From NCBI GenBank assembly GCA_036346275.1, contig CM070721.1, forward strand, positions 8,754,452 through 8,818,451: a stretch of 64,000 nucleotides of DNA, given 5' to 3'. Under the pieces are notes generated by a model. The model was given only the letters and a program-made list of their open reading frames with translations. It made no database searches and was not told the origin of the DNA. Origin of the DNA: Otatea glauca (lineage: Eukaryota; Streptophyta; Magnoliopsida; Poales; Poaceae). A program made the translations under genes and the position numbers. Shown piece by piece: positions 24,330-36,506 of this stretch. Every line of letters starts with the position of its first letter. Position 1 is the stretch's first letter.

Positions 24330-25531
24330 GATTTCGATTTAATCTAAGTTCTGGCAGAAACTATATTTATAACAGATGTACCTGGCATTGTGTCAGATGC
24401 CATGATTGATGTCTCGAGTTGGAGTAAATACGGAGATAGGGGCTTGTTGGCCTTGAGAACGAAGTTGATCTCTCTTCTTCTTTGGGCATTTGTTGGCATA
24501 ATGTCCACGCTCACGACAGTAAAAGCATGTAACATTAGTTGCCTGGTTTTGGATACCAGATGGCTGTTCACAAGCGTTGTTGGAGGAATGAACAAGTGAT
24601 GGCTGAAATTGAGGATGGAATTGAGCAGAATTCCTCTTGGGGCAAGCGTCTTCATTCAAGCGTCTTTTCTTGAACTGATTCTTCGAGTAGACTGATTCAG
24701 ATTTTGTTCCTCCTACTCTTGGAGTTATAATCTTAACTGATGTAACTTCTGGTATGACCATAGTTGTAGGAAATATTTGTTCTCTTTGCGGGCATCGCTT
24801 AGCAAGATGACCCTTCTGGTGACAGTTGAAGCACTCACGCTTCTCTTGTGGCGTCTTGATGGGTATGATTGGATTCTCAATACTATCTTCCTTTTTAATT
24901 TCAGCTTATGGACATTCCTTGCCCAATGACCTTCTTCACCACCCAAGAAATATGCTGATGGCGATGGCCATTTATTACTTTCTGGATGAAGGCGATCAAA
25001 GTCTATGTGTTGCTTCTTTAACTCCTTAGGCAATATTTTCTGTGTAGCTAGCTTTTCCCTTCTGATTGCCAAATCTTGAGTAACTAAGGTTCAAATTTCT
25101 CTCACGATGTCAATTGTATTGGCAACTATCGGACCTAGGGAACATTGAGTTGGGCAATGGTCATAACCTTCACAAAGGTAACAAGTGATATTACCCATGG
25201 GACATTTTCCAGAGAATGATTTCCTTCACAATGGAGCAATTTATTGCATGCTCATCGTGAGCAGTGTCCTATTTCTCCACAAATAATGCAAGCACGATCT
25301 TCGATTGGTGGGTTGGCAACACTTCAAAGAGCATCGCTTAGGTATCGAGTGAGATACAGGAGTAGGTTGTTTCTTTAAACCATTTCCTTTTCCGACGAGA
25401 ATTACACCAAGGTTGAAATTGTTCTGTACTAAGTGTTGGGAATCTGGCTGAGTTAAGGTAGAGTTATCATTAGGTGGCTGAAAGCTTAGCATGGCTTCAC
25501 TTTCCAAGACCTTGCCGAGGGATCTTGTCAC
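24330..25531 (-). pseudogene. Gag-like region with five zinc-knuckle-type motifs
   Basis: Three minus-strand fragments (25241-25531, 24725-25072, 24393-24761), plus the frames joining them, hold a row of CCHC-type motifs. CIICGEIGHCSR at 25246-25290 has wrong final spacing and a stop. CYLCEGYDHCPTQC at 25142-25183 is a canonical C-x2-C-x4-H-x4-C. YFLGGEEGHWARNV at 24911-24953 keeps the spacing but has lost three cysteines. CFNCHQKGHLAKRC at 24792-24834 and CFYCRERGHYANKC at 24486-24527 are canonical. Gag usually has one or two such knuckles, which bind element RNA. No capsid core was recognised. Stops and frame changes occur between motifs. Confidence 0.65.
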
Positions 25532-25559
25532 AGGTATCCTGCAACAATGATTATTAGGA

Positions 25560-27766
25560 CAATGTTATTTTGATGAATTCATTGGGTTTCATGAAGTGAA
25601 TGAGGAGCGCTAGCAATTTATACCAAGATTCTTTAGTAATAAAAAGCTAACTTAAAGAGAGGCACACGGCATGTTAAAATGTTTGAGATGAATAAAAAGA
25701 TACATCTCAACCAGAGTTATTTGGAAAGAACCGAAGATTGATTATAAAGGCTGAAAAACCTATTACTCATTACTTGTAGCGGATGAATTAATGGATTGTT
25801 TCGAAGGTGTCTTCAAGATATTGAAATTGAGAGGATATGGTTAGATGAAAGCTACCCATTTTACAAAGTATCATTCTGTTTATTAAAATATTATTTTGAG
25901 AATAGCTTATATATGAATTTGGTAATTTCTTGTTAATTTATAAGGCAGTGTCTCATTCCTTAAAACATTATTTCAAGGTTGGTCATTTGGTAGTTATTAG
26001 TTCATAAGGCGACTTTTCGTTCCTTAAAATATTCTTAATTAAATTTTCTTATTAAATAGGGGTTGGCACATCGTAAATTTTAACCTAATGGTTTAACATT
26101 TACGAGAGTAACCCAAAAGCAATACAAAAGTTTTCAAAGAAAATTGCAATAACACAAGAATTTATATTTATTTTACTTAGTATGTGGGAGGGGCATCTAA
26201 TATTTTTCTTCTACTATCCTGACCATATGTATTTCTTCATAAAAGGTTTATTATGTAGTTTAAAATAATGTATAATTTGGGTAGTGCTATCTTTAAAATA
26301 GGCCGTTTGACGATAAGTCTCTTTTAATTTTTGCACTACTTGCTAATGTCAGTACTCCCAAGCTTCCATGAAGTCGAAGGTTGTGACACTTTGTTACCTC
26401 CCTATTCTCAGAGTTGTTGATGTAGACGTCACTACGTTTATTGATTTATTACCAGAATTGTTTTCAAAAAGATTTGTCGATAGTTTTTATTAAGCATAAG
26501 GAGAGAGTTTCTTCTAGATAGGATAACTAGAAGTGAAGAGAGAAAATTCTACAAGGAAGAAATGGGTATATGAATTATCCATTAAAAGGGAAGGGTGTAC
26601 AGATAAAGAAACTAAATCTCATAAATGGGAAAAGAGCATACCTACAACTAATGCTGCTTTTTTTTCCTATTAGAAAATAGGATTTTAAATTTTCAATTTT
26701 TTTTGTATTTCCTTTTTAGAAAATAAGACTTTCGATGTTTCCAGATTTCCTTTCGACGAACATTCTAAATTTTCCATTTAAAAGCATATAATAATAATAA
26801 TTTTTTTTTTTGCTTGTATTCATGGTATGCAATCTAGGTATAGAAATGAGGTGGGTTTTGTGGCATGGTCAGGAGTTATTATTACGAAAAATTAGGTTTT
26901 AACTAACCTAAAACAGCTTACGTAAATTAGTGGTTATTAGTATCTTGGCCTTGGTTTATTTATGAATGGTGTGGTCTCAAGTAAGCTAGAAGTAGTAATG
27001 GAGACTATATTACTAATCCTAACGATGCTTGATTTTAAGAAAAACTAATGATCATAATTGTTTACACAGATGAAAAGTTATACAAAAAGAAAGGATAAAT
27101 TTGGAAGAAATTTTATAGAAGTAAGAGATGAGCTATCTTATGATTTCTAATTTTTATCCTATGGGTTAAGTTTTCCATATTCATACATAAGGACAACTTA
27201 TTATGAAACTTTAACCTAGAGGTTAAGTTCACATATAAATCAGTCCTAACAAACCAAATAAAAACCAATCTTCAAGTAGCGAGTTATAAACACCACATAA
27301 AAAAAATGCTTTATATAATTAGAGCAGAATAATACGCTATGCGTAAGGGTTTCTTATCTTAAGGTGAATCCTAACATACCCTAATCTTCCATATTTTACT
27401 GTTAGGTGAAGTCGTCTCTTTGTGAAGTAAAATCTTTGAGTTTTACTTTTGCTTTGTCGAGGTTAACAAAGCGTTGTCGGCTTCCTTAAGGTTGTTGGTG
27501 TAGTCCTCATTGGCAAGCATAAAGGGTGGTAGCGACATGTCTCGGACGTCTTCAAAAACAAATTGCGAAGATACACCATCTTTAAGGAAAGAGAATAATT
27601 TGTTTACAAATCAAAATGAAAGTAGTGGTAAGTATAAAAACTTAAGAATGAGGAGAGAATAGCAAAGCCTACATTTTGCAAATATAGTAGCTTTTGAGAA
27701 TAAGATTTTGAACTTGCTTATTCCAATGCTAACGACCATTCTATCTAGAGTTTATCCTACAACAAG
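25560..27766 (-). other. LARD internal region without recognisable genes
   Basis: An AT-rich stretch between the primer site and the gag-like region. No open frame of note and no pol motifs were seen on either strand. A homopolymer T run lies near 26800. This is the expected non-coding leader of a LARD. Confidence 0.55.
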
Positions 27767-27781
27767 ATAACTCGATACTAA
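27767..27781 (-). other. Worn tRNA-Met type primer binding site of the LARD
   Basis: The minus strand reads TTAGTATCGAGTTATC just after the 5' LTR end. It resembles TGGTATCAGAG with two changes and a missing A in the CAG, the same loss seen at 17033-17044. Confidence 0.55.
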
Positions 27782-30700
27782 TGTCGTGAGACCCGCTCGA
27801 TGAACAGAAACTCCATGTGATTACTTGTGCCATTCCTCGGATCAAGAGCTAGCACTCACATGTTTACAACAATTGGAATCACAACCATACAACATAATAT
27901 TAGCGGAAGCTATTATTTAAAGAAAATCTTACAACTCGTAGATATAGCAAAGAAAAGAAGCAAGGTCTTGTAGTGTGCCCATCCAACACCCGCAGCAACC
28001 GACAAGGCATAATCCCTAGAAAGATTCGACGAAGAAAAACCCGCAACTCTGCGATTTAAAGAAACCTTCAAGATCGGCAACTTAACCACCTAAAAACCAC
28101 ATATAAGCAAGGGTGAGTACTTTCGTACTCCATAAGACTTGAGCAAAGCCTATAATATATGCAGCCATTTCAAAGGAGGCTACTACAGCTTAATTTGCAT
28201 AAAGCGAAATTGACATTGTAAAACAAGTTATTTGCAAACGGAATTTGTAAAAGCATAATTGACTGATATGAAATAAGTAAAGCATAAGTAATACTCACAA
28301 CCCATCGTGAATATCGAATAATCCAGAAATGGAATCCAATAATGTCGATCCTTTGACATGAAACAAAAGTCGATAAAACAGTTCCAAACCAAAACCCAAT
28401 TTTGGAAAATACCAAAGCATTCTAACATTGGAATGACTTCACCAAGTGTCCATAACCGTGGACACGGCTAATCGATTAGATTTACACTGCAGAGGTGTAC
28501 ACTTTACCCACAAGGAATGATCAACCTCTTTTGCCGATCGCTTAACACACTTCCTTTGGTGTGTCGGCAAGGAGATCATCAGAGCCGTTACATTATCTAG
28601 ATGTGGCTTTGAACCAGCCCGGACGCTTGACCTCGCCATGAAAAATGTAAACACTCACCCAAGACGTGGATCCTTTCACTTTACACCCAACACCACGTTT
28701 CGCTTCACGGCCAGCGTACACCGTTGCATTGGTATGTAGAAACCCCTACAGACAAACCAAACGGAATGCCCGTGCAAGACTCCCGCCTTCCTTAGATGCA
28801 AAGCCACACCTAAACAACTTAATAGGCTAAGACTGTCCCATACCAAATTTCGTGGTTGTACGAAAATCTTGGATCTATAGCGCCCCATTGCTCGGTCCTT
28901 AATCCGACACGGCGATACTCCACCCTACACTACGTGCAAATCCTCTCGCACCTCCGGCTATTGCCAATAATCGCCGCATCAAAGCCATAGTTTTATTTTG
29001 GGTTTTAATCAAAATATCCATAACCAACACTTTATTTCCAACATTTTCCATTTCTTAAGAAACAAGTTTTGATATGCTCATCAATCCTCAATGATTCTAG
29101 AGCATGGCTAAGCATGGATAAAAGTAATCGCATATACCCACAACGACATTAAGTAACTGTCTAAGCTCAATCTATGGTTATCAAGGTACACATGTTCATA
29201 CTTATCAAGGAAGTTTCATGAGAAAACAGGTATAACTACCAGTACCACAAAATAGCGAATTTACAGAAAGTAAACGTATGCATGAAACATTTTAATAAAC
29301 AATGCAAATTAAATTCTGGGATCAAGATGGTCAAAGGGGGTGCTTGCCTTGCTTATATATTGTTTACGACGAAGACGCGATCGCAGACGACGGAGGCACG
29401 ACGAAGGAAGGGACGTCGAATTCTACACGTCGATCGATCGGAAAATATAGCAAATAATAAACTTCAATAAGGGCGAAAAGAAGATGACATGTAAAATCAA
29501 ATAAAGATTCATTGCGTAAAACAGAATACTTTAGAGTTTGAATTATTTAAGCAATTACTTTATTCTTAAACTTAATGACTTCATGATAAACAAAACAGGT
29601 TTTCTTTAGAGATTATCTATTCTTGAATTACGAATTCAAGAGGCTAAAATTATGAATTTCAGTATTTACGATTTCGAATTATAGATGCTAAAATTATTTG
29701 GATTAAAAGAATTAAAATACTAGTTAAGGTTACGCTAACAGCACTTAGCTTTAAGATTTGCATAAGAAGGGTTCTTAATAGGTTATGACTGATAAGCTAG
29801 ATAATTAGATTTATTTATAGTTTAAGATTCTGGTGATACAAATATATTAACTACAAATTTCTTATTACTAGGATCACTTATTCTTGCTATGACAAGGTTT
29901 ATTAAACATACAACTAAGGGTTATTTGACTATTAAAGTTTTTAAGCAAAACATGATGGAATAAGGTTATTTCTTCGGAACTTAATAGCATATACTTTGAA
30001 TAACATATCTAAGCTGATTTCATATATTTTTGAGTTTAGACGAGACATTATTTTCATAGATGAAAATGCTTATATGATATTAAAGACTATAACAATTATA
30101 ACCTTCAAGAGTATTTGACTAGCAAGATTTAATTGAAACAAAAGTTGTAAATGAAATATTTTTCTAGAATATGGTAGACCATATCCTAAATATCATTCTA
30201 AACTGATTTCTATTACATTTGCGCTTAGACGAGAGGTTCATGGATTGATGAAAAAGCTTGATAGTTCAATTTATTACTCGATAAGGGTTCACTTTTGATA
30301 TTAGATTGCGACTACACCGCCTAGGATAATCTACTCATTTTCATGCATTAATAGGGCATGATATTAGAAGTAATTTAAGGTTGGTTTCGCGACAAATGGC
30401 TTTTATCCGCGATACTTTTCCTATAAACGATCATGAGGGTCTAACATTATTTTATTTCAACCTAGCACAAACATATGATATTTTTGTCTAAACAGCAAGG
30501 GAACTATTTTTCAAGGTTATAGGATTTGGTTTCGCCAAATTCTGAGTTTATTTGCGATAGCTACAACTATTCCAATTATGCAATTATTAACACTTTAATT
30601 ATTTATCACTTATTGTTTTATGTAATAATATTTAAATATTATTTTATATCTGAGATCCTTGCAATGACAGAGGTATAATAAAACTGGTTTGGTTACTATT

Positions 30701-33091
30701 TGAATTCATTTGACTTATTTTAAATATTCCACTTTCTATACATATATACATGCACTTTATGTTTTAAATCTTTTCATATTTTCAAGTTAATTCAAATCAA
30801 GTTCATTTATTAATTATCTTGGCAAAGTAAGGTATTCTACTGCCATGCTAATATTTAGATATCAATTTTACTTATTTCATGTTTCATTTATTCAATTTAT
30901 GTATGTTTGAATTTTCTAATACATTGATTATAATCTTTACTAGAAGGTAATTCAAACAATAATGAAACTTAAATATTTTTATATATTTGAACTTCTGGAA
31001 GTATGAATATTTTACTAAAATTAGTTTCATTCCACCTAAAGTTTGTTTACAACTTTGTTAATATGTAGTACTTATTTATGTCTCTTCTTTAAATTTGAAT
31101 TTCAAATTTACCCAGTGAACATTTTCAAAATATTATTTTATATTCTGAAGGAACTAGATTTTAGATGAATTAAGAATTTTATTTCACTCAATTTGGAGTT
31201 ACAAAACAAAAGTTATAAGCATTTAAAGCAGCTCGGTTATGTAAATTCCAGAAACTAGAAAATACGTTTTCAGAGTTGGAAAGCGCCTTTTACCGAATGC
31301 ACTGGGATTGCTTTGGCTGGCTGACAAGGCGGTCCCACGCGGCAGCGACCGAAGAACAGAGGGATGGCTAGGGCTCGCCGGCGACGAAGTTCCGGCGGGG
31401 TTCCGGCGGAATGGGTGGCACGGCGAGCTCCAGGGGATCTTGGCGCATTCGGGTGGTATCAATCATCTGGGGACGGCCGAGAGGGCTGCCACCGGCGGCA
31501 TACGGCGCAGGAGGTGCGGTCGCCGAGAAGAAAAGCAAGACTTCCCTACCGAATGGATAGCATTTAAGCATCCATGAGGCTAGAGCGCTCCATTTTTCCA
31601 GTTGGTCGAGGCGAAAAGGGTCGGGAAGCGCCACCACAGCGGCGACGGAGTTGGAGAAGAAACGGGCATGGTGGGAAGCTCACGATGAAAAGAGATGAAA
31701 TTTCGGGTGCTTAGTAATCTACGGTGTCGAGTGAAGCTAGAGAAAGAATCGATTTCGAGAATTGTTACCGATTTTGCTCAATTCCTTGATTCCCTCTTTT
31801 CGGTTTTTCCGCAAACAAATAAGATCCCGAGTTTCGCTTGATTGCTTGGTTCTTGGAGTAATCAAGAGGAAGGGAGGTTCAATGCGACGCCAGTGCTATT
31901 TATAGCTAGAGCAAAGAGGTTGCACCAGGTTTGAACGCACGGCAATGTTGCGGTGGATTTTGGCGGTTTCGGTGAAATGGCGCACGCCTTCCGCCGCAAG
32001 GAATGACGTGAGATGGCAGGGTATGGCGCACGAACTCCAAGGATGAACGTGGCACCATTCGATTGCTTGGGTGGTGGAGTCGCTACCGAGATGCAAGGCG
32101 GTGAAGTCTCGGGCGCTCGGTCAGGCAAAGACGCGAGAGAGAAGAAGAAAAGGAAAAGAAGGAAAGGGCGCTGACGAGCGGTCCGGGACCACAGGGCAGA
32201 GAAAGGGAAGGTTTCCGTTGCTTCCAGCGCGCCACGTTCTGAAAAGCGATGGCCCACACGTCAGTGATTGAAAGTGAGTCAAAGCGATAAATATGGCAGA
32301 GACAAGCACCATGTGAGCAATAAATCTCCCTCTATTCGCTGTCTAAATTTTGTGAAACTTTTTGACCAAGCTCTCCTGATAGTTTCTAATGTCCAGTAAA
32401 AATTTGAGGTTAAAATAACTTATGGTTAAATTATAAAAATTCTGACACTGTAGGTTTGTACAAGATTTAAATTTCGGTTTTGTATTTATTTAAATGTTCA
32501 AACATTATTATTTATTTCTGCAACTTTTATGAGGGATTATATATAGGTCAAGGATGTCTCTTTAAAATTTTCAAGTCAAAATATTGGGTATTTATTTTAT
32601 ATAAATTCTGACATTTGGATTTCTAGTTTTTGATGGTCTCTGTTTTTGAATTACTAGAGGGCTTTGACAACATGATCAAATCCTGATATTTTTACCAGGT
32701 GTAAAAACTGCTATAAGGGTGCTATTGTAATTTTTATAGCTCCAGATAATTTTCTGATATTTTACACAAATTCGACTTGCAATGCTTTTAGTCAAAAGAG
32801 GTGTCATTCATTTTATTTACCCATTTTTCTGTGCATAAAATTTTACATGTTGATTTTACTGACTTACCAGCATGGTTAAGGTTCTATGGTAATTTTTCCA
32901 AAATTTATCTTTTACCATTTTATCTTGTTACCATTATCCATTCCTTAATTCCATTTCTTAACTTTTTCATTCAATATCAAAATCCAGGGAAAATCCAAAT
33001 AAATTCCAATAATGTCGGGGAAAATCAGAAATAAATATATCCAATTTCAAAATATGAATTTTTATATTATTGCATTTTTCAGGATGTTACA
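27782..33091 (-). repeat. LARD 5' LTR (5.3 kb)
   Basis: Matches 17919-23247 along its whole length. Its first bases are tgtcgtgagacc against tgtgagacc in the other copy. Differences cluster at CAG, CTG and CCTGG sites, whereas stretches without these motifs, such as 30580-31060 against 20740-21180, are almost identical. The promoter TATA is at 31895-31906. Confidence 0.93.
31895..31906 (-). promoter_or_regulatory. LARD LTR TATA box (5' LTR)
   Basis: GCTATAAATAGC on the minus strand. This is the copy that would drive the full-length LARD transcript towards the internal region. Confidence 0.72.
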
Positions 33092-33096
33092 CTATT
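33092..33096. repeat. LARD target site duplication, right copy
   Basis: CTATT directly after the LARD terminal TTACA, identical to 17914-17918. Confidence 0.92.
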
Positions 33097-35357
33097 CACC
33101 ACGACAGTACCGAAATCTAGGTTTCACAAATTATTCAGCTAGGCTGTCCCATTCCAGACATGTGGTTGCAAGAGAGACTCAGTCAAAGGCTTGCAAGGTT
33201 AAGTCCTTAAAGTGATTAAGGCAAGACTTCCACATACCCCTGCCAAACCTGGCCCACCTTGGCACACTGCCCCTTGCCACTTGCCTCAATCTAAAATCAT
33301 TACCACCCCAGTTGATTACCAAGCACCACATGCCATCAACATTTCAATCCCGATATGTGACCTCCTCGCCACGACAACTTGATATCATTGTGTGACAACA
33401 CATGACACACCAATTCATAAACATTGTTCCATATTCCATTAGTCAAGATTAAGTATCGACATTCGGACACATGTGATGACGTGGCATGGCTAAGCAATAT
33501 ATGACGATCTAACTAGCCCATGTTGATTATCAACTATAATTCCACATCCTAGGGTGACAAATAGATCATGGCATATAATTGACAAGGTATGGTTTAATTC
33601 AAATAGGCATATTATCTAATTCCCAGATTAATTGAAATCATTTATACACATAAAATATCATGCATAAAGTTTAAAAGACAAAATAGCGATTTGGTGAAAA
33701 TTAGGTGCAACATGATCAAAGCACAACTTGCCTTGGAGTAGGTGCTGGTCTTGATCTGAGTATGGGTCTTGGAGCGACGGATCTTCCTCCGGATCACCGA
33801 GCGGCTCAACGCCTACGCTAAACGATGCCAAAATAGCAAATAAACACCAAACCAGAGAGCAAACAAACTCCAAGAATAAAATAAAATTCACCAATAAATA
33901 GATATTGATTTTACAATTTTTAGAAATTTGAATCACTCAAATCCGAGTTAAAATGCAAAAGATATAGCCTTTGAAGTTTGAATAACATCAAAATACGAAA
34001 AATAGAATTTCGATTTTTCAAATTATTTTCTATTGAAAAGATCTTTATTGCGCAACGCGACGCCACCGACTCGGACCAATCAGCGCCGACACGCCGCTCG
34101 TCCATGGACTCGGTCCACGGAATCGCCTCTCGTCCACCGTGGACGCGCCCACGCGCCTCGCATCACGCGCCCGACACGCGCGCGCGATCGATTGGTCGCG
34201 ACGCCGCCCGTGCCGATGTTTGACACGCGGCGCGATCTGCGCGACGATCCGACGGCCACCGATCTACCCCTACGTGGCTCAATCCCGATCGCCTATTCGG
34301 ATCTAACGGTTAGAAATTTACCCGAGCGAAACACCGATGAAGAAGCGACGTGGCTTGATCCGACGGTTCGGCGAAGATCCAACGGATGCGCGGCTCGAGA
34401 CACGGCGCGGGCTTGCACCGAGCGGAGGAAGACGACCACCGAACGGCGCTTCGACGCAACTCCGGCGAGAAGAAGGGGCGACTCGACGCGACACGACGCG
34501 AGGAACTCGGATCCGAACCGATTCGCGGAGGATGCTCGACGGCGAGGAATGGCACAAAACTCGCGGCGCACGCAAAGAACTACGGCGAGCTCTCGAGCGA
34601 TGATGGCGTAAAACAGCGAAGAGGCTAGAGCTACCGGCCGCGCAAGGGAACGAGGAACATCGGAGTGCGGGCGCGGCTTTATAGCCTCGGCATGCGCACA
34701 GGAAGGAAACCCTAAATCACGCGGCGGCGACGGCAGCGGCGGCGGATTCGAAACCGAATCGAGACGACGATCGAGACCGTCCGATCCAAGATGAGCGCCA
34801 AGATTAGATCCGGCGATACGATCCGATCCACTCTTTCCAAATCCAACGGACGAGATCTAAACTTACCAAAACAACGCGGCGATCCCGACCACTTGATCTC
34901 GATCCAACGGCTCGCAAAGACTAGGGTTTCGCGAAAGGAGGCAGCCATCCGATCTTCATCCAACGGTCACACGCTACGGCAATGCAAGCGGTGACGGGCG
35001 CGACAAAGAATGGGTCACAAGACGCACAAAGGTCGGGCTTGGCCCAAGATCGTTCACTCGATTTTCAAAAGCTTTTGATTTAAAATAATTCCGAAATTAG
35101 ATTAATCTATTTTAAGTAATTAAAATATCGTGAAAAATCCTAAAATTCTCATAAATACTTTGAGACATTCTGAGCTCAAATAAAATATTTTTGGTAAAAC
35201 TTTATATTAACTTTATCCATATATATTTAATTTTCACCAAAGGTTCAATATACTTAATTAAAATAAATTTATATAATTTCCGGAAAAATCCAATAAATTC
35301 AGAAAATCACAAAAATGCACGTGAGCGAAATTATAAGCCAAATTTTGGGATGTTACA
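33097..35357 (-). repeat. Tekay-type 5' LTR, right part (after LARD insertion)
   Basis: These 2,261 bp resume the LTR where 17918 stopped; together the two parts give 3,131 bp against 3,127 bp for the intact copy. A GC-rich block lies at about 34040-35040. On the minus strand this part contains the start TGTAACATCCC at 35357. Confidence 0.92.
34675..34686 (-). promoter_or_regulatory. Tekay-type LTR TATA box (5' LTR)
   Basis: GGCTATAAAGCC on the minus strand, the same palindrome as in the 3' LTR at 10743-10754. Transcripts starting here would have to cross the 15-kb LARD before reaching gag, so the insertion probably silenced the element. Confidence 0.6.
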
Positions 35358-36420
35358 CGCACCACCTCGGTTCAGGCGGCTACGAAGGGAAGAAAGCAGA
35401 ATGGGCACGACTAGCCGAGGAGTGCGCCAACTCCGAGACAACGATGCCTTACTCGCACATATGTGAGGAGCGGCACGTGATCGGGTATTAGCGAGGACAA
35501 AGAAAACCGCGGACGGGCAAATGGTAGTACCAAACCCCACTACGCGCAAGTCGCTCCACCATCGTAAGATATCAAACTTACTACATTGCAAGAGACCATT
35601 CCTCTCAGATTTCAGATCTAATTGTACTCGCTTCTTGCAGGAGGAGGTAAGCCGAGAAAAGAGCAGGGACCTTTCTTAGCCAAGGGTCAAATGACATCCT
35701 ATCCATCATGATCGGAAGCTCGACCATAAGGGTCGGTGCTTGCCGCAGGTCGGGCATACGAAGAAGTCCTACTTCCAAGATGCCGCTCGAGTACCGGATC
35801 AAGAACATGGGAGGCACGTGCGAGCGCTCAAGGACACGCTTAGGGAGCAATGAGGAGGAGATCTCGGAGGAGATGAGGAGGAGATGAGGGTGCGATGATG
35901 GCACGTGAGGAGGAGATGAGGGTGGAGATGATGTCACGTGAGGAGCGCCTAAGGGCCGAGATGATGGCGATGATCTCCTGCAGTCGAGCCGATGCCCCGC
36001 CATCTTGAGAAACCTGTGCCCCACCAAGTAGTCATGGTTCCAAAATGATAAGTCCGGTCCCCAGTTGAAGGTAATAATTAATTTTGCCTTACTTAATGGT
36101 GCGAGGTAACTCTTCATATGTTTTCTCTCAAGTTGCGCACTTTTTGCAGCGCCTACCAAGTGCCACCACCTGACGGAAGACGGATTTCTGTTGAGGTCTG
36201 CACGCGGGTTGCATTTCCATGCAAGGAGACCAACACGGCATGGTCACCTTTGGGGAAGGGCTACATGAGGGTCCGTGGACTACGCCCACGGCCTTCTTAT
36301 CACATGTGCTCGAGTTCCCCTAACGAAGACATCACCACTCTCGGGCCAGCGCGGATGTCGCTCATCAAGTGGCCCACGACAAGCGCCGATCGGTCAAGGT
36401 AAACATCCTCACGTCTTCTG
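35358..36420 (+). pseudogene. CACTA1 second gene, middle part (Transposase_24-like)
   Basis: Resumes the gene cut at 8301. A plus frame directly after the gypsy end reads HHLGSGGYEGKKAEWARLAE, matching HRLGTAGYAGKRDQWERE on the minus strand of CACTA2 (about 47460-47530). Near 36325 EDITTLGPARMSLIKWP matches DEIVTLGDSIHTFIQWP of CACTA2. A stop follows HVIGY near 35490 and the frame changes several times. The parallel with CACTA2 shows that the insertion split one ancestral gene. Confidence 0.65.
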
Positions 36421-36506
36421 TACCATTCCAGTAGTATTGCAACAAGTTACTTAATTATGCGCGTGCTTTGTAGGTTCCTACAGTACCTGCGCCCGCTCCC
36501 ACGACC

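Larger units (their letters stand above)
17919..33091 (-). mobile_element. LARD-like non-autonomous LTR retrotransposon
   Basis: Two very long LTRs, 5,329 bp (17919-23247) and about 5,310 bp (27782-33091), flank only 4.5 kb of internal sequence. The element lies on the minus strand. LTRs start TGTAACATCCTG and end near GGGGTCTCACA on that strand, with a polypurine tract beside the left LTR and a worn tRNA-Met primer site beside the right LTR. A CTATT duplication flanks the whole. I find a gag-like zinc-knuckle region but no RT, RNase H or integrase. Those are the features of a large retrotransposon derivative that needs pol functions in trans. Long CHG-poor stretches of the LTRs are almost identical, so the insertion appears recent. 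Confidence 0.9.
8302..35357 (-). mobile_element. Ty3/gypsy chromovirus (Tekay/Del type), interrupted by a LARD
   Basis: Two LTRs of about 3.13 kb (8302-11428 and 17049-17918 plus 33097-35357) flank 5.6 kb of internal sequence. On the minus strand the LTRs begin TGTAACATCCC and end near GGTCCCGACA. A tRNA-Met type primer site lies next to the right LTR and a purine tract next to the left LTR, so transcription runs right to left. The internal part encodes gag, protease, RT, RNase H and a chromodomain-type integrase on the minus strand. It sits inside the second gene of CACTA1. The 5-bp flanks, gcgac on the left and cgcac on the right, are only similar. Confidence 0.9.

Noticed and set aside
35605..36159. 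184-codon minus-strand frame as a separate gene
   Set aside because: It lies opposite the CACTA1 second gene, whose plus-strand pieces match CACTA2. It is a shadow frame with no recognised domain.
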